From Streptomyces gardneri (GTDB lineage Bacteria; Actinomycetota; Actinomycetes; Streptomycetales; Streptomycetaceae), in the NCBI RefSeq assembly GCF_006539185.1, contig NZ_BJMN01000023.1:62001-126000 (forward strand): a DNA stretch of 64,000 bases, given 5' to 3'. Under the pieces are notes generated by a model. The model was not told the DNA's origin. It did not search any database and saw only the letters and a list, made by a program, of their open reading frames with translations. This document shows positions 51,248 to 60,717 of the stretch, piece after piece; the first letter of the stretch is position 1, and each line of letters begins with the position of its first letter. A program made the position numbers and the translations under genes.

Positions 51248-52165
51248 TCATTTCGTCCCGTCGGCCGGGCCCATGTGCTCGCCCGGCGTGGCCAGTTCCT
51301 CCACGGCCCCCGCCCCCACGACCGCACCGGTGGACTTCTTGCCGCGCCGCAGTCGGCCTTCGAGCCAGGAGGCGAAGGTGGTGAGCGCGAAGTTGAGGAC
51401 GACGAAGATCACGGCGACGACGGTGAAGCAGGCGATCGTGTTGGCGCCGTAGTTCGCGCTCATCGGGCGGACGGAGGCGAGGAGTTCGGAGAAGCCGAGC
51501 ATCGCGCCGCCGAGCGCGGTGTCCTTGACGATGACGACGAGCTGGCTGACGAGAGCGGGCAGCATGGCGGTGACGGCCTGAGGGAGCAGGACGTAGCTCA
51601 TGGTCTGGCCCTTGCGCATGCCGATGGCCTTCGCCGCGTCGGTCTGGCCGCTGGGCAGGGAGAGGATGCCGGCGCGGACGACCTCGGCGAGCACGGAGGC
51701 GTTGTAGAGGACGAGGCCGGTGACGACCGCGTACATCGGGCGGATGTCCGGGCTGATGTCGGTGAACTCGGAGTACGCGGCGTTGGCGAAGAGCATGAGG
51801 ATCAGGACGGGGATGGCCCGGAAGAACTCGACGACGGTTCCGGCCGCGCCGCGGAGCCAGCGGTGGTCGGAGAGCCGGAAGATGCCGAGGAGGGCGCCGA
51901 GCGGCAGCGCGATCACCATGGCGAGCGCGGCGGCGATCACGGTGTTCTTGAGGGCGGGCAGGAGGTACGTCTCCCAGACGCGGGCATCGGTGAAGAAGGG
52001 CGCCCACTTGGCCCATTCGAGCTGGTTCTTGTCGGCGAGGCTCACCACGACCCACCACACCACGGCGGCCAGGGCGACCAGGAACAGCAGCGTCCAGAGG
52101 AGGTTGCGCCGCCGGGCGCGCGGCCCGGGGACGTCGTAGAGGACCGTAGGTCTGTCCTTCTTCAC
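51248..52165 (-). CDS. gluD: Glutamate ABC permease GluD
   Basis: The 305-residue membrane protein has a longer N-terminal extension than GluC (LLWTLLFLVALAAVVWWVVV) and the amino-acid-permease EAA loop (AIGMRKGQTMSYVLLPQAV). GTG 52165 overlaps the GluC stop (GTGA). It is the last gene of gluABCD. Pairing with GluC forms the pore of a polar amino-acid uptake system. Confidence 0.88.
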   Translation of the reverse strand: MKKDRPTVLYDVPGPRARRRNLLWTLLFLVALAAVVWWVVVSLADKNQLEWAKWAPFFTDARVWETYLLPALKNTVIAAALAMVIALPLGALLGIFRLSDHRWLRGAAGTVVEFFRAIPVLILMLFANAAYSEFTDISPDIRPMYAVVTGLVLYNASVLAEVVRAGILSLPSGQTDAAKAIGMRKGQTMSYVLLPQAVTAMLPALVSQLVVIVKDTALGGAMLGFSELLASVRPMSANYGANTIACFTVVAVIFVVLNFALTTFASWLEGRLRRGKKSTGAVVGAGAVEELATPGEHMGPADGTK

Positions 52166-52827
52166 CGTTTCACCGCCACCTTCTTGGCAACCCAGCCGAG
52201 GAACAGGCCGGTGGGCAGGGTGAGGCAGATGAACCCGAACGCGAAGATCGTGGAGATGAGGATGAGTTGGGCCTCGTTCTCGATCATCTCGCGCATCAGC
52301 AGGGCCGCTTCGGCGACGCCGATCGCCGCGGCCACCGTGGTGTTCTTGGTGAGGGCGATCAGGACGTTGGCGAGGGGGCCGACGACGGAGCGGAAGGCCT
52401 GCGGGAGCACGATGATGCGCAGGACCTGCGGGAAGCTGAGCCCGATGGCGCGGGCCGCCTCGACCTGTCCGAGGGGGACGGTATTGATGCCGGAGCGGAC
52501 CGCCTCGCAGACGAAGGCGCTCGTGTAGGCGGTCAGGCCGAGGATGGCGAGCCGGAAGTTGATCGTGGTGAACCGGTCGGCGCCCAGGCTGACCCCGAGG
52601 GTCTGGAAGAGTCCGAGCGAGGTGAAGACGATGATGACGGTGAGGGGGATGTTGCGGACGATGTTGACGTAGGCGGTGCCGAAGCCCCGCATCAGGGGGA
52701 CGGGGCTGACGCGCATGGCGGCCAGCAGCGTCCCCCAGATCAGGGAGCCGATCGCGGAGTAGACGGTGAGCTGCACCGTCACCCAGAAGGCTCCGAGCAG
52801 GTTGTACCCCTGGAGGAAGTCGAACAC
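52162..52827 (-). CDS. gluC: Glutamate ABC permease GluC
   Basis: The 221-residue permease has about five helices and the EAA loop ARAIGLSFPQVLRIIVLPQA. It starts with MFDFLQGYNLLGAFWVTVQLTV, typical of GluC. GTG 52827 lies 10 nt after the gluB stop. It overlaps gluD by GTGA at the 3' end. Confidence 0.88.
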   Translation of the reverse strand: MFDFLQGYNLLGAFWVTVQLTVYSAIGSLIWGTLLAAMRVSPVPLMRGFGTAYVNIVRNIPLTVIIVFTSLGLFQTLGVSLGADRFTTINFRLAILGLTAYTSAFVCEAVRSGINTVPLGQVEAARAIGLSFPQVLRIIVLPQAFRSVVGPLANVLIALTKNTTVAAAIGVAEAALLMREMIENEAQLILISTIFAFGFICLTLPTGLFLGWVAKKVAVKR

Positions 52828-52837
52828 GGCGGCCTGC

Positions 52838-53686
52838 TCACTGGACGATGACGCCGATCTTCGGGGCGGGTTCGTTCTGGTAGCCGGCGGGGCCGAAGTT
52901 CTTCTTCACCGCCGCGTCCCAGGAGCCGTCGGCGACCATCTTCTCCAGAGCCGTGTTGATCTTGGCCTTGAGGTCGCTGCCCTTCTGGACGCCGATGCCG
53001 TAGTTCTCGTTGCTCATCTTGAAGCCGCCGAGCTTGAACTTGTCCTTGAACTCGGCCTGCGAGGCGTATCCGGCGAGGATCGAGTCGTCGGTGGTGACGG
53101 CGTCGATGACACCGTTCTCCAGGCCGGTCAGGCACTCGGAGTAGCCGCCGTACTCCTGGAGCTGGGCGTCGGGGGCGATCTTGTCCTTGACGTTCTGCGC
53201 GGAGGTCGAGCCGGTGACCGAGCAGAGCTTCTTGTTGTTCAGGTCGGAGGGCTGCTTGATCGAGTCGTCGTCGGCCCGGATCAGGACGTCCTGGTGGGCC
53301 AGGAGGTAGGGACCGGCGAAGTCGACCTTCTCGGCCCGCTTGTCGTTGATCGAGTACGAGGCCGCGATGAAGTCCACGTCTCCGCGCTGGAGCAGCGTCT
53401 CCCGGTCGGCGCTCTTGGCCTCCTTCCACACGATGTCGCCCGGTTCGTGGCCGAGCTCCTTGGCGATGTACGTCGCCACGTCGACGTCGAAGCCCGTATA
53501 GGTGCCGTCCGGCGTCTTGAGACCGATGCCGGGCTGGTCGTACTTGATTCCGACGGTGATCTCGTCCTCACCGTGGTCACGGGACACGTCTGCGGACGCT
53601 CCGGACGCGAGTCCCGCCGACGTGAAGGAGAGGACGACGGCCGCTGCGACGGCCACGGTGGTCCTGCCGGTCCTGTGGACGTTCAT
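52838..53686 (-). CDS. gluB: Glutamate-binding protein GluB (no lipobox seen)
   Basis: A 282-residue solute-binding protein starts at ATG 53686 (AGGGGTG upstream). SBP_bac_3 motifs: DEITVGIKYDQPGIGLKTPD, TYTGFDVDVATYIAKELG, DFIAASYSINDKRAEKVDFA, GLENGVIDAVTTDDSILAGY. The N-terminal hydrophobic segment (AAAVVLSFTSAGLASGASAD) lacks the Cys expected of Gram-positive lipoprotein binding proteins. It may be released or held otherwise, or tethered after cleavage by an unknown mechanism. Confidence 0.88.
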   Translation of the reverse strand: MNVHRTGRTTVAVAAAVVLSFTSAGLASGASADVSRDHGEDEITVGIKYDQPGIGLKTPDGTYTGFDVDVATYIAKELGHEPGDIVWKEAKSADRETLLQRGDVDFIAASYSINDKRAEKVDFAGPYLLAHQDVLIRADDDSIKQPSDLNNKKLCSVTGSTSAQNVKDKIAPDAQLQEYGGYSECLTGLENGVIDAVTTDDSILAGYASQAEFKDKFKLGGFKMSNENYGIGVQKGSDLKAKINTALEKMVADGSWDAAVKKNFGPAGYQNEPAPKIGVIVQ

Positions 53687-53729
53687 GTGAATCACCCCTG
53701 GGGGCTGCTGGTCGGGCGACGGCCGCGGC

Positions 53730-54485
<756 letters not shown>

Positions 54486-54554
54486 GGCACCCTCCAAAGG
54501 GTCACGCCCCCGCTTGCCGCTCCCTCCTCACGTTCATGCTCCGCCCTCCGCCGG

Positions 54555-54586
54555 GCCCGCGCACGCCGGGGCCCGCGCACGCCGGG
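54555..54586. repeat. Perfect 16-bp tandem duplication upstream of gluA
   Basis: GCCCGCGCACGCCGGG is present twice in a row (54555-54570, 54571-54586) between gluA and the alpha/beta hydrolase gene. It probably lies in or near the glu promoter region. Confidence 0.9.
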
Positions 54587-54629
54587 GTGGGCGGGCACGG
54601 GCCGCAGGCAGGAGGGAGGAGGACGGAGA

Positions 54630-55325
54630 TCAGCCGGCGGTCTCCCGTGCGGCGAGCTCGATGAGGTCGCAGACCTCGGTCGGCCGGGAGGCGAGCGAGG
54701 CGTGGCTCGCGTCGAGCTCGATGATCTTGCGCGGGTTCATGCGCTGGGCCATGCGGCGCTCGTTGTCCGGGTGGATCATGCGGTCCTCGGTGGAGACCTG
54801 GTAGTACGTCGGCTTGGCCCGCCAGGCCGGGGCGGTGACGTTGTCGCCGAAGGTGGAGCCGAGCGGCGCCTTCTGCGTGACGGCCATGACCAGGGCGTCT
54901 TCCCGGCTCACGTCCTGCGCGAAGCTGTCGTGGAACTTGTCCGGCTTGACCCAGAGGTAGCCGTCCGAGTCGGGGGCGATGTTCTCGAAGGCGGCCGGCG
55001 GGTTCTCCTGGCTGATCTGTCCGGGGCTCTCCCCGGCGTCCGGGGCGAAGGCGGCGATGTAGACGAGGGCGGTCACGTTCGGCAGGTCGCCCGCCTCGGT
55101 GATGACGGCTCCGCCGTACGAGTGGCCCACGAGCACGACGGGACCGTCGACCTGCTTGACCATCTTCCGGGTGCGTTCGGCGTCGTCCGCGAGCGAGGTG
55201 AGCGGGTTCTCGACGGCGTGGATCTTGTCGTATCCGCGCTTGTCCAGTTCGAGAATGACGTTCGCCCAGTGGGCTGCGCCGCCCCAGAATCCGTGGACGA
55301 GGACGATCGCGGGCTTGTCCGCCAT
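54630..55325 (-). CDS. Alpha/beta hydrolase
   Basis: A 231-residue EstC/AB-hydrolase-1 type enzyme starts at ATG 55325. Oxyanion-hole motif VLVHGFWGGAAHW, nucleophile elbow GHSYGG, acid near PTYYQVSTEDRMIHPDNE, and catalytic His in DASHASLASRP. It resembles plant salicylate-esterase-like bacterial hydrolases. Substrate unknown. No signal peptide. Confidence 0.85.
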   Translation of the reverse strand: MADKPAIVLVHGFWGGAAHWANVILELDKRGYDKIHAVENPLTSLADDAERTRKMVKQVDGPVVLVGHSYGGAVITEAGDLPNVTALVYIAAFAPDAGESPGQISQENPPAAFENIAPDSDGYLWVKPDKFHDSFAQDVSREDALVMAVTQKAPLGSTFGDNVTAPAWRAKPTYYQVSTEDRMIHPDNERRMAQRMNPRKIIELDASHASLASRPTEVCDLIELAARETAG

Positions 55326-55495
55326 GGGTTTCCGTACCGATCTGTGCGAGGGATGGATCCCGCCCCTGCTCCCACCCCGTCTCCCCGCGGCCACGCTACG
55401 TGCGCGGCGGTGGCTCCGCACGTCCGGTCGGGCGCGCCCCGGACCGGCCTGGCGGACACTGGGGGTGGGAGCCGAGTGTCCGAGGAGGGTCCGCC

Positions 55496-55954
55496 ATGAC
55501 CAGTGCCGCGCCCAAGGTCAGCACGTTGCCGCCCGAGCACCGGGAACGGCTGATGGCCTTCGCCGAGGACGTGTACTTCGATTCCGGTCACCGGCTGTTC
55601 GAGGAGCAGCAGCACTGCGACCGGTTCTGGATCGTGAAGACGGGAGCGGTGACGCTCGACGCCAAGGTGCCGGGCCGGGGGTCGCCGGTGATCGAGACCC
55701 TGCGCCACGGCGAGCTGGTCGGCCTCTCCTGGATGTTCCCTCCGTATCTGTGCCAGTCGGGGGCCGAGGCGATGACGCCGGTGCGGGCTTACGAGTTCGA
55801 CGCCCCGGCCGTCCGGTCGATGTGCCGGTCGGACGCGGAGTTCGGCGCCTCGGTCATGTTCTGGGTGGGGGCCATCCTGGCCCATCGCCTGAACGTGACC
55901 CGGGTCCGGCTCCTGGACCTGTACGCCCCGCACGGGAGCGGCATCTTCGCGTGA
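55496..55954 (+). CDS. Cyclic nucleotide-binding-fold protein without HTH
   Basis: The 152-residue protein starts at ATG 55496 with GAGGAGG. It covers only a cNMP-type jelly roll: PPEHRERLMAFAEDVYFDSG, RFWIVKTGAVTLDAKVPGRG, IETLRHGELVGLSWMFPPYL. There is no DNA-binding domain, so it is not a Crp regulator but may bind a small ligand and partner another protein. Similar single-domain proteins occur near stress genes in Streptomyces. Confidence 0.8.
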   Translation: MTSAAPKVSTLPPEHRERLMAFAEDVYFDSGHRLFEEQQHCDRFWIVKTGAVTLDAKVPGRGSPVIETLRHGELVGLSWMFPPYLCQSGAEAMTPVRAYEFDAPAVRSMCRSDAEFGASVMFWVGAILAHRLNVTRVRLLDLYAPHGSGIFA

Positions 55955-55985
55955 GCCCCGCCGCGTGGGCCCCGCCCTCGCGTGA

Positions 55986-56018
55986 GCCCCGCCCTTCGCC
56001 GGACGGCGTGGGCGGGGC
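55986..56018. terminator. Bidirectional nested hairpin
   Basis: GCCCCGCCC / GGGCGGGGC 9-bp outer stem encloses CGCC-GGAC-GGCG, between convergent genes ending at 55954 and 56034. Confidence 0.7.
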
Positions 56019-56033
56019 CACGATCGGATCGGG

Positions 56034-56702
56034 TCAGTTCACGAAGACGGACGGGCTGCCGGCCTGGGTGACGTCCTGGACGGGTCCGTACTTCGCCGTG
56101 AAGTAGCCGTTGGCCGGACAGGTGCCGGGGCCGCTGGCCTTGGTGAACAGCTGGTCGGTGAAGGTGAGCGAGTTGTCGGTGTTGGAGGGTGTGGCCGTGA
56201 GGCTGCCGGCCCGGTAGACGCAGGTCATCAGGCCGAGAATGCTGTTGATCTTCAGGGTGGTCTGGATCGGGCCCGCGGCGCCCGCCGTGACGGTCAGCGC
56301 GCCGCCGGAGACGACGGCCGTGCTGAACGGCAGGTTGTTGACGGTGATGCTCTGGACGCCGGTCGCCCCGACGATGTTGGTGGTGCAGCTGCTGAGCGTG
56401 TGGGCCGTGACGGTCTCGGTGGCGGTGCCGGGCGCGGCGGGGTTGCCGGTGACGGTGGCGGTGAACGCGGAGGTGTTGCAGGTGATGCCCGTGCTGCCGC
56501 CCAGCGTGGTGGCGATGCGGGCCTTGGTGCCGGCGGGCAGCGAGGCGGACAGGACGTCGCCGACCGCGACGGCGGTGCCCGCGGCGGAGCCGGTGGTGAG
56601 GACGTTGCCTGCGGCGGCTCCGAGCGCGCCGGCCTGGGTGGTCGCGGCGAGCGTGGCCGAGACGGCGAGGCCGACGGCGGCGAGGAGGGCGTGCTTGCGC
56701 AT
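56034..56702 (-). CDS. Secreted Cys-containing protein of unknown function
   Basis: A 222-residue secreted protein starts at ATG 56702 (GGAAGGA upstream): Sec signal (residues 1-26, ending TTQAGA), then a Thr/Ser/Val-rich beta domain with four Cys (GITCNTSAF, LSSCTTNIV, LMTCVYRAG, GTCPANGYF), probably two disulfides. Such proteins are common and unstudied in Streptomyces; a beta-sandwich coat or binding role is only a guess. It is divergent from a TetR gene. Confidence 0.72.
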   Translation of the reverse strand: MRKHALLAAVGLAVSATLAATTQAGALGAAAGNVLTTGSAAGTAVAVGDVLSASLPAGTKARIATTLGGSTGITCNTSAFTATVTGNPAAPGTATETVTAHTLSSCTTNIVGATGVQSITVNNLPFSTAVVSGGALTVTAGAAGPIQTTLKINSILGLMTCVYRAGSLTATPSNTDNSLTFTDQLFTKASGPGTCPANGYFTAKYGPVQDVTQAGSPSVFVN

Positions 56703-57026
56703 GGGGATGGTCCTTCCGTACGGAGGTGGAGTGGGGATGGCGGTGCGTACGGAGCGACGTGCGAGCGCTGCCGGAACGGTCCGGCGCCACGGATGACGTC
56801 CGGCAGCGGTGTTGTGGGGAGAGCGGTACTGAGAGGGGTGCTGGACCGGTGCGGGGAGCGTGATACTCGGTGCGGTGTGCGGTGAGGACGCGTCCCGTCC
56901 CTCGGGGAGCGGCTCCACCGAACACCTGAGAACACCCGATGACACTCGGCGCACCGAGAGGAAAACCCACGAGGGTTGTAATCCCGCCGAGTATGAGACG
57001 TCAACAAGCCCGGAAGGATGTGGCCG
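56703..57026. other. Divergent intergenic region with weak dyads
   Basis: There is no gene. It holds CTCGG-cgca-CCGAG (56945-56958) and an 8-bp inverted pair ATACTCGG / CCGAGTAT (56863-56870, 56987-56994), possible TetR sites for control of the secreted-protein gene and the regulator. Confidence 0.45.
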
Positions 57027-57701
57027 ATGACGAGTGCCCGCGAGGCCGAGGAGGGGCTCGTCCTGCCGGGGGCCCGCTCGGGCCGTGAACCGGGGCGCTC
57101 CCTGCGCCCCGGGCCGCGCCGGCTGAGCCCCGAGCAGGTGGCGTCCCGGCAGCGCGAGCGACTGCTCGACGGGGTGGCCCGGACGGTCGCGGAGAACGGC
57201 TACGCCGGAGCGCGCATCAGCGACATCTGCCGGGAGGCCGGGGTGACCCGACCGGTCTTCTACGAGCTGTTCTCCGGAAAGGAGGACGCCGTCGTCGCCG
57301 CCTACCGGGGCGGTACGCAGCAGGTGGTGCGGGCCATGGGGCGGGCGTACGAGGAGGCGGGCGGCGCGGCGGACTGGCCGGCCTCGGTGCGGGCCGGGCT
57401 GCGGGTGCTCCTGACCCTGCTCACCGAGAACCCCGCCTTCGCCACGATGGTGGTCGAGATCGAGTCGGTGGGGCCCGCCGGGCGCGGGGCCCGTGCGGAA
57501 CTTCTGGCCAGTTTTCGCCGGTTCTTCGCGGACGCTCCGGCGGGGCCGCCGTGGGTGGCGCGGGCCGAGCTGGTGGACATCGTGGTGGGCGCCGTCCACG
57601 CGGCCGTACATCGCGCGGTCGACGAGGGGCGGTTCACCGATCTCCCCCCGCTGCTCGACACGCTGGTGCACGTCGTGGTGACCCCGTTCACTCCCGAATG
57701 A
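57027..57701 (+). CDS. TetR-family regulator
   Basis: A 224-residue product starts at ATG 57027 with GGAAGG 9 nt upstream (the ATG 9 nt earlier overlaps that site). The TetR helix-turn-helix is LLDGVARTVAENGYAGARIS then DICREAGVTRPVFYELFSGK. The C-terminal ligand domain is alpha-helical. It stands between the secreted-protein gene and the DUF6230/DUF6114 pair and may control either. Confidence 0.88.
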   Translation: MTSAREAEEGLVLPGARSGREPGRSLRPGPRRLSPEQVASRQRERLLDGVARTVAENGYAGARISDICREAGVTRPVFYELFSGKEDAVVAAYRGGTQQVVRAMGRAYEEAGGAADWPASVRAGLRVLLTLLTENPAFATMVVEIESVGPAGRGARAELLASFRRFFADAPAGPPWVARAELVDIVVGAVHAAVHRAVDEGRFTDLPPLLDTLVHVVVTPFTPE

Positions 57702-57897
57702 TCGATCGTCGGAAGGTCAACAGGCGCCACATGCACGGTAGTTGACCCCGGGTAACCGCAAGGCTTACTGTCCGGTAGGTTCCCTGCGGCACGTCTGCCT
57801 CCGCACCACGCGAGGAAGACCCGGGCAGCTCGGGGAACCGTCCGCGCCAGGACACCGCCGCGCAGGTCAGTTTCCTCACCCACGTCAGGAGCGCCTC

Positions 57898-58554
57898 ATG
57901 GCCACGCCCGAAAACCCTCAGGACAACGCCCCCGCCCCGTTACCCGACGACCGGCCCGACAGACGCGGCCGGGTCCGGTTCCGCCGCGCGGCCCTCATGG
58001 GCGGACCCGCCCTGGCCGCCGCGGCCACGCTCGTGGTGCTCACCGCGCAGGGAGCCCTCGCCGCCCAGTTCGCCATCTCGGGCATGCCGTTCACGGTGAC
58101 CGCCGACAGCCTGGAGGGCCGGGGCTTCGGGCAGTTCGGCGGCCTCGACAACATGCCCGAGGGCAGCCCGAACGCCGGCGACACCGGCGGCCAGGTCCTG
58201 GTGATCGTCACCGCGATCCGCGAGGCCGAACTCACCAACCTCTGCCAGAGCGTGGAGCTCGGCGGCACCTTCCTGCACATCACGGCCGGCGCCAAGGGCA
58301 CCCCGGTCAAGGCCTCGGGGCTCACCACCGACTCCACGGAGATCTCCGGCAAGGTCGCCGACTTCGACAACATCGAGATCGGCGGCGACGCGAGCACCTT
58401 CGAGAAGCCACCGGTCAAGGGGCCGCTGGGCGTGTTCGGCCAGCAGGCCGACACCGTCAGGATCAAGGACCTCCGGCAGACCAACTACGCCACGACCGCC
58501 GTCCGGTTCACCCTGCCCGACCTGAAGATGCGCTTCAGCTCGAAGGGCTGCTGA
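57898..58554 (+). CDS. DUF6230 family surface protein
   Basis: The 218-residue product has an extended charged N-terminus, then a hydrophobic anchor (GGPALAAAATLVVLTAQGALAA) and an extracytoplasmic beta-rich domain (QFAISGMPFTVTADSLEGRG; GGQVLVIVTAIREAELTNLC). The Cys pair around residues 120 and 218 may form a disulfide. The family is lipid- or spore-associated in Streptomyces. Start ATG 57898, AGGAG 7 nt upstream. It is followed at once by the DUF6114 gene. Confidence 0.85.
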   Translation: MATPENPQDNAPAPLPDDRPDRRGRVRFRRAALMGGPALAAAATLVVLTAQGALAAQFAISGMPFTVTADSLEGRGFGQFGGLDNMPEGSPNAGDTGGQVLVIVTAIREAELTNLCQSVELGGTFLHITAGAKGTPVKASGLTTDSTEISGKVADFDNIEIGGDASTFEKPPVKGPLGVFGQQADTVRIKDLRQTNYATTAVRFTLPDLKMRFSSKGC

Positions 58555-58556
58555 GC

Positions 58557-59039
58557 GTGGGGTCCGGCCGCCCCCGCCGGCCCTGGCGGGCCTTCCGGCT
58601 CTGGCGGTACCGCCGCCCGTTCGGCGCCGGTCTCACGCTCGCCCTGGGCGGGGTCGAGATCCTGGTGACCCAGCGGGCGAGCATCACCGTGATCCTCACG
58701 GCGGGGGCGGACAGCCTGGTGGGTTACGTCCTGCCCGTCATCATGGTGATCTGCGGACTGCTCGTCGTCCTCAACCCGCGCCAGCGGCTCTTCTACTCGG
58801 TCGTGGGCGTCCTGGCGTCCCTGGGGAGCTGGGTGACGTCCAACCTGGGCGGATTCGTCATCGGCATGCTGCTGGGGCTCGTCGGCAGCTCGCTCGCCTT
58901 CGGCTGGCTGCCCGACCGTCCCCGGCGCCGACCCTGGCGCCGGAGCCGGCGCCGGGAGCCGGAAGCGACCGGGAGCGGGACGGCGGCGACCGCCGGAGCG
59001 GCGGCCGGACCCGCGCCGGAGCCACGGCCCGGCACCTGA
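58557..59039 (+). CDS. DUF6114 membrane protein
   Basis: The 160-residue product starts at GTG 58557, directly after the DUF6230 stop. Three to four hydrophobic segments (RPFGAGLTLALGGVEILVTQ; DSLVGYVLPVIMVICGLLVV; LFYSVVGVLASLGSWVTSNL; GFVIGMLLGLVGSSLAFGWL) are followed by a basic, Pro/Ala-rich tail. DUF6114 genes almost always follow DUF6230, so the pair probably forms one membrane complex. Confidence 0.85.
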   Translation: MGSGRPRRPWRAFRLWRYRRPFGAGLTLALGGVEILVTQRASITVILTAGADSLVGYVLPVIMVICGLLVVLNPRQRLFYSVVGVLASLGSWVTSNLGGFVIGMLLGLVGSSLAFGWLPDRPRRRPWRRSRRREPEATGSGTAATAGAAAGPAPEPRPGT

Positions 59040-59044
59040 CCCGT

Positions 59045-59079
59045 CCGGTGGAGGAGCGGCTCCGTCGCCCCTCCACCGG
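59045..59079 (+). terminator. Hairpin terminator after DUF6114
   Basis: A 10-bp perfect stem CCGGTGGAGG / CCTCCACCGG with a 15-nt loop begins 6 nt after the DUF6114 stop. Confidence 0.65.
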
Positions 59080-59150
59080 CCGACGGTACGGTGGTGGGGC
59101 ACCCCCGACCCACCCTGAGGGACGGGCCGGCGACGAGCGGAGAGGCACGC

Positions 59151-60506
59151 ATGACCGACCCGATGACGGCCCGCGAGGCGATCGCGCTCGCCACCGACGA
59201 CTTCACCGAACTCTCCTTCTCCGAAGGACCCTTGGAAGGGGACGGACCGATCGGCTGGCCGGGCTACTCCGCCGCGCACGGCCGCGCCGCGGACCGCTCC
59301 GGCGAGACCGAGTCGGTGATCTGCGGTACGGGCACGATCGGCGGCGTGCCGGTGGTGCTGCTGTCCTTCGAGTTCCGCTTCCTCGGCGGATCCATCGGCG
59401 AGCGGACCGGCGCGCGGGCCGTCGCCGCGCACCGGCTCGCCCGCGCCCGCCGGCTGCCCGTGGTCGTGCTTCCCGCCACCGGCGGGAGCCGGATGCACGA
59501 GGGCATGCGCGCCCTTCTCCAACTCCAGGTGATCGCCCGCGAGTCGGCGATCACCCGGGCCGCCGGCCTGCCGCAGATCGCCGTCCTGCGGGACCCGACG
59601 ACCGGTGGTGGCTGGGCCACCCTCGGGGCCGGCTCCGATGTCGTCCTCGCCCTGCCTGGCGCGCAGGTCGGCTTCGCGGGCTCGCGGGTGCGCCCGGCGG
59701 ACGCAGACCCCGGCGCGTACACGGCGGAGGCCCAGCTCGCCCACGGTCACATCGACGCCGTCGTCCCGCCCGGGGAGCTGCGCCCCGTGCTCGGCCGCTG
59801 GCTGACGCTCCTCACGCGCCCCGCCGAGGGCCCGGTCCCGCCCCCGTACGCCCTGGGAACCCGCTCCGGCTCCACCTCCCCCGCCGAGTCCGGCCGGGAG
59901 GCCGTGGCCCGCGCCCGGCACCCCGACCGGCCCCGAGCGCCCGCCTACCTCGACGCCCACTTCACGTACCGCGCCGAGATCTCCGGCGACCGCTGCGGAG
60001 GCACGGACCCCGGCATGCTCTGCGGCTTCGGGCAGGGTCCCGACGGCCGTACCGTCGCCTACGCCGCCCAGTGCGGCACCGCCACCCGGCCCGCCGGCTT
60101 CCGTACCGCGACCCGGCTCGTCCGCCTCGCCGACCGCCTCGGGATCCCGGTCCTCACCCTCGTCGACACGCCCGGCGCCGCCAACGACCCCCAGGCCGAG
60201 CGGGACGGGGCGGGCCCCGCCATCGCCGCCCTCTTCGAGGCCGTCGCCACGGCCCGGGTCCCGCTCACCTCCCTGCTCGTCGGGGAAGGCGGATCGGGCG
60301 GCGCGCTCGCCCTCGCCGCTCCCGACAACACCTGGGCGACCCCGGACAGCTACTTCTCCGTCATCGCACCGGAACTCGCGGCGGCCATCCTCAAGCGGAC
60401 TCCCGAGGAGGCGGACACCACCGCCGACCTGCTCCGGCTGCGCCCGCGGGACCTCCTCGCCCTGGGCGCCGTCCGGGGCATCGTCGACGGACCCGCTCGG
60501 GCCTGA
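59151..60506 (+). CDS. Acyl-CoA/malonate carboxyltransferase-like crotonase-fold protein
   Basis: A 451-residue protein starts at ATG 59151. It has the two-lobed carboxyltransferase fold: N-lobe VVLLSFEFRFLGGSIGERTG and PATGGSRMHEGMRALLQLQV, C-lobe IPVLTLVDTPGAANDPQAER and SLLVGEGGSGGALALAAPDN. It corresponds to a single-chain accD/accA-like arrangement as in malonate decarboxylase or acetyl-CoA carboxylase carboxyltransferases. Biotin carrier and carboxylase genes are not nearby, so it may serve a decarboxylase or a stand-alone transfer. Confidence 0.82.
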   Translation: MTDPMTAREAIALATDDFTELSFSEGPLEGDGPIGWPGYSAAHGRAADRSGETESVICGTGTIGGVPVVLLSFEFRFLGGSIGERTGARAVAAHRLARARRLPVVVLPATGGSRMHEGMRALLQLQVIARESAITRAAGLPQIAVLRDPTTGGGWATLGAGSDVVLALPGAQVGFAGSRVRPADADPGAYTAEAQLAHGHIDAVVPPGELRPVLGRWLTLLTRPAEGPVPPPYALGTRSGSTSPAESGREAVARARHPDRPRAPAYLDAHFTYRAEISGDRCGGTDPGMLCGFGQGPDGRTVAYAAQCGTATRPAGFRTATRLVRLADRLGIPVLTLVDTPGAANDPQAERDGAGPAIAALFEAVATARVPLTSLLVGEGGSGGALALAAPDNTWATPDSYFSVIAPELAAAILKRTPEEADTTADLLRLRPRDLLALGAVRGIVDGPARA

Positions 60507-60717
60507 GTCGCTGTGCTTTAATCGGATCGTGGCGCGTGGCGTCGGCCAAAGAGCAGTGGGCCGGCCGGCAGTCGGGCGACCACCCGACCCAGTGCGCTCG
60601 CGCGCGGCATTCCCGCGCGAGGCACTCGTCCGTTCCGCCACCGTGACCGGCCGCCTCCGACGCGCGCTCTCACGGCACACCCAGGGCTCTCACGCCCTTC
60701 ACGGAGATCGCCTCATC

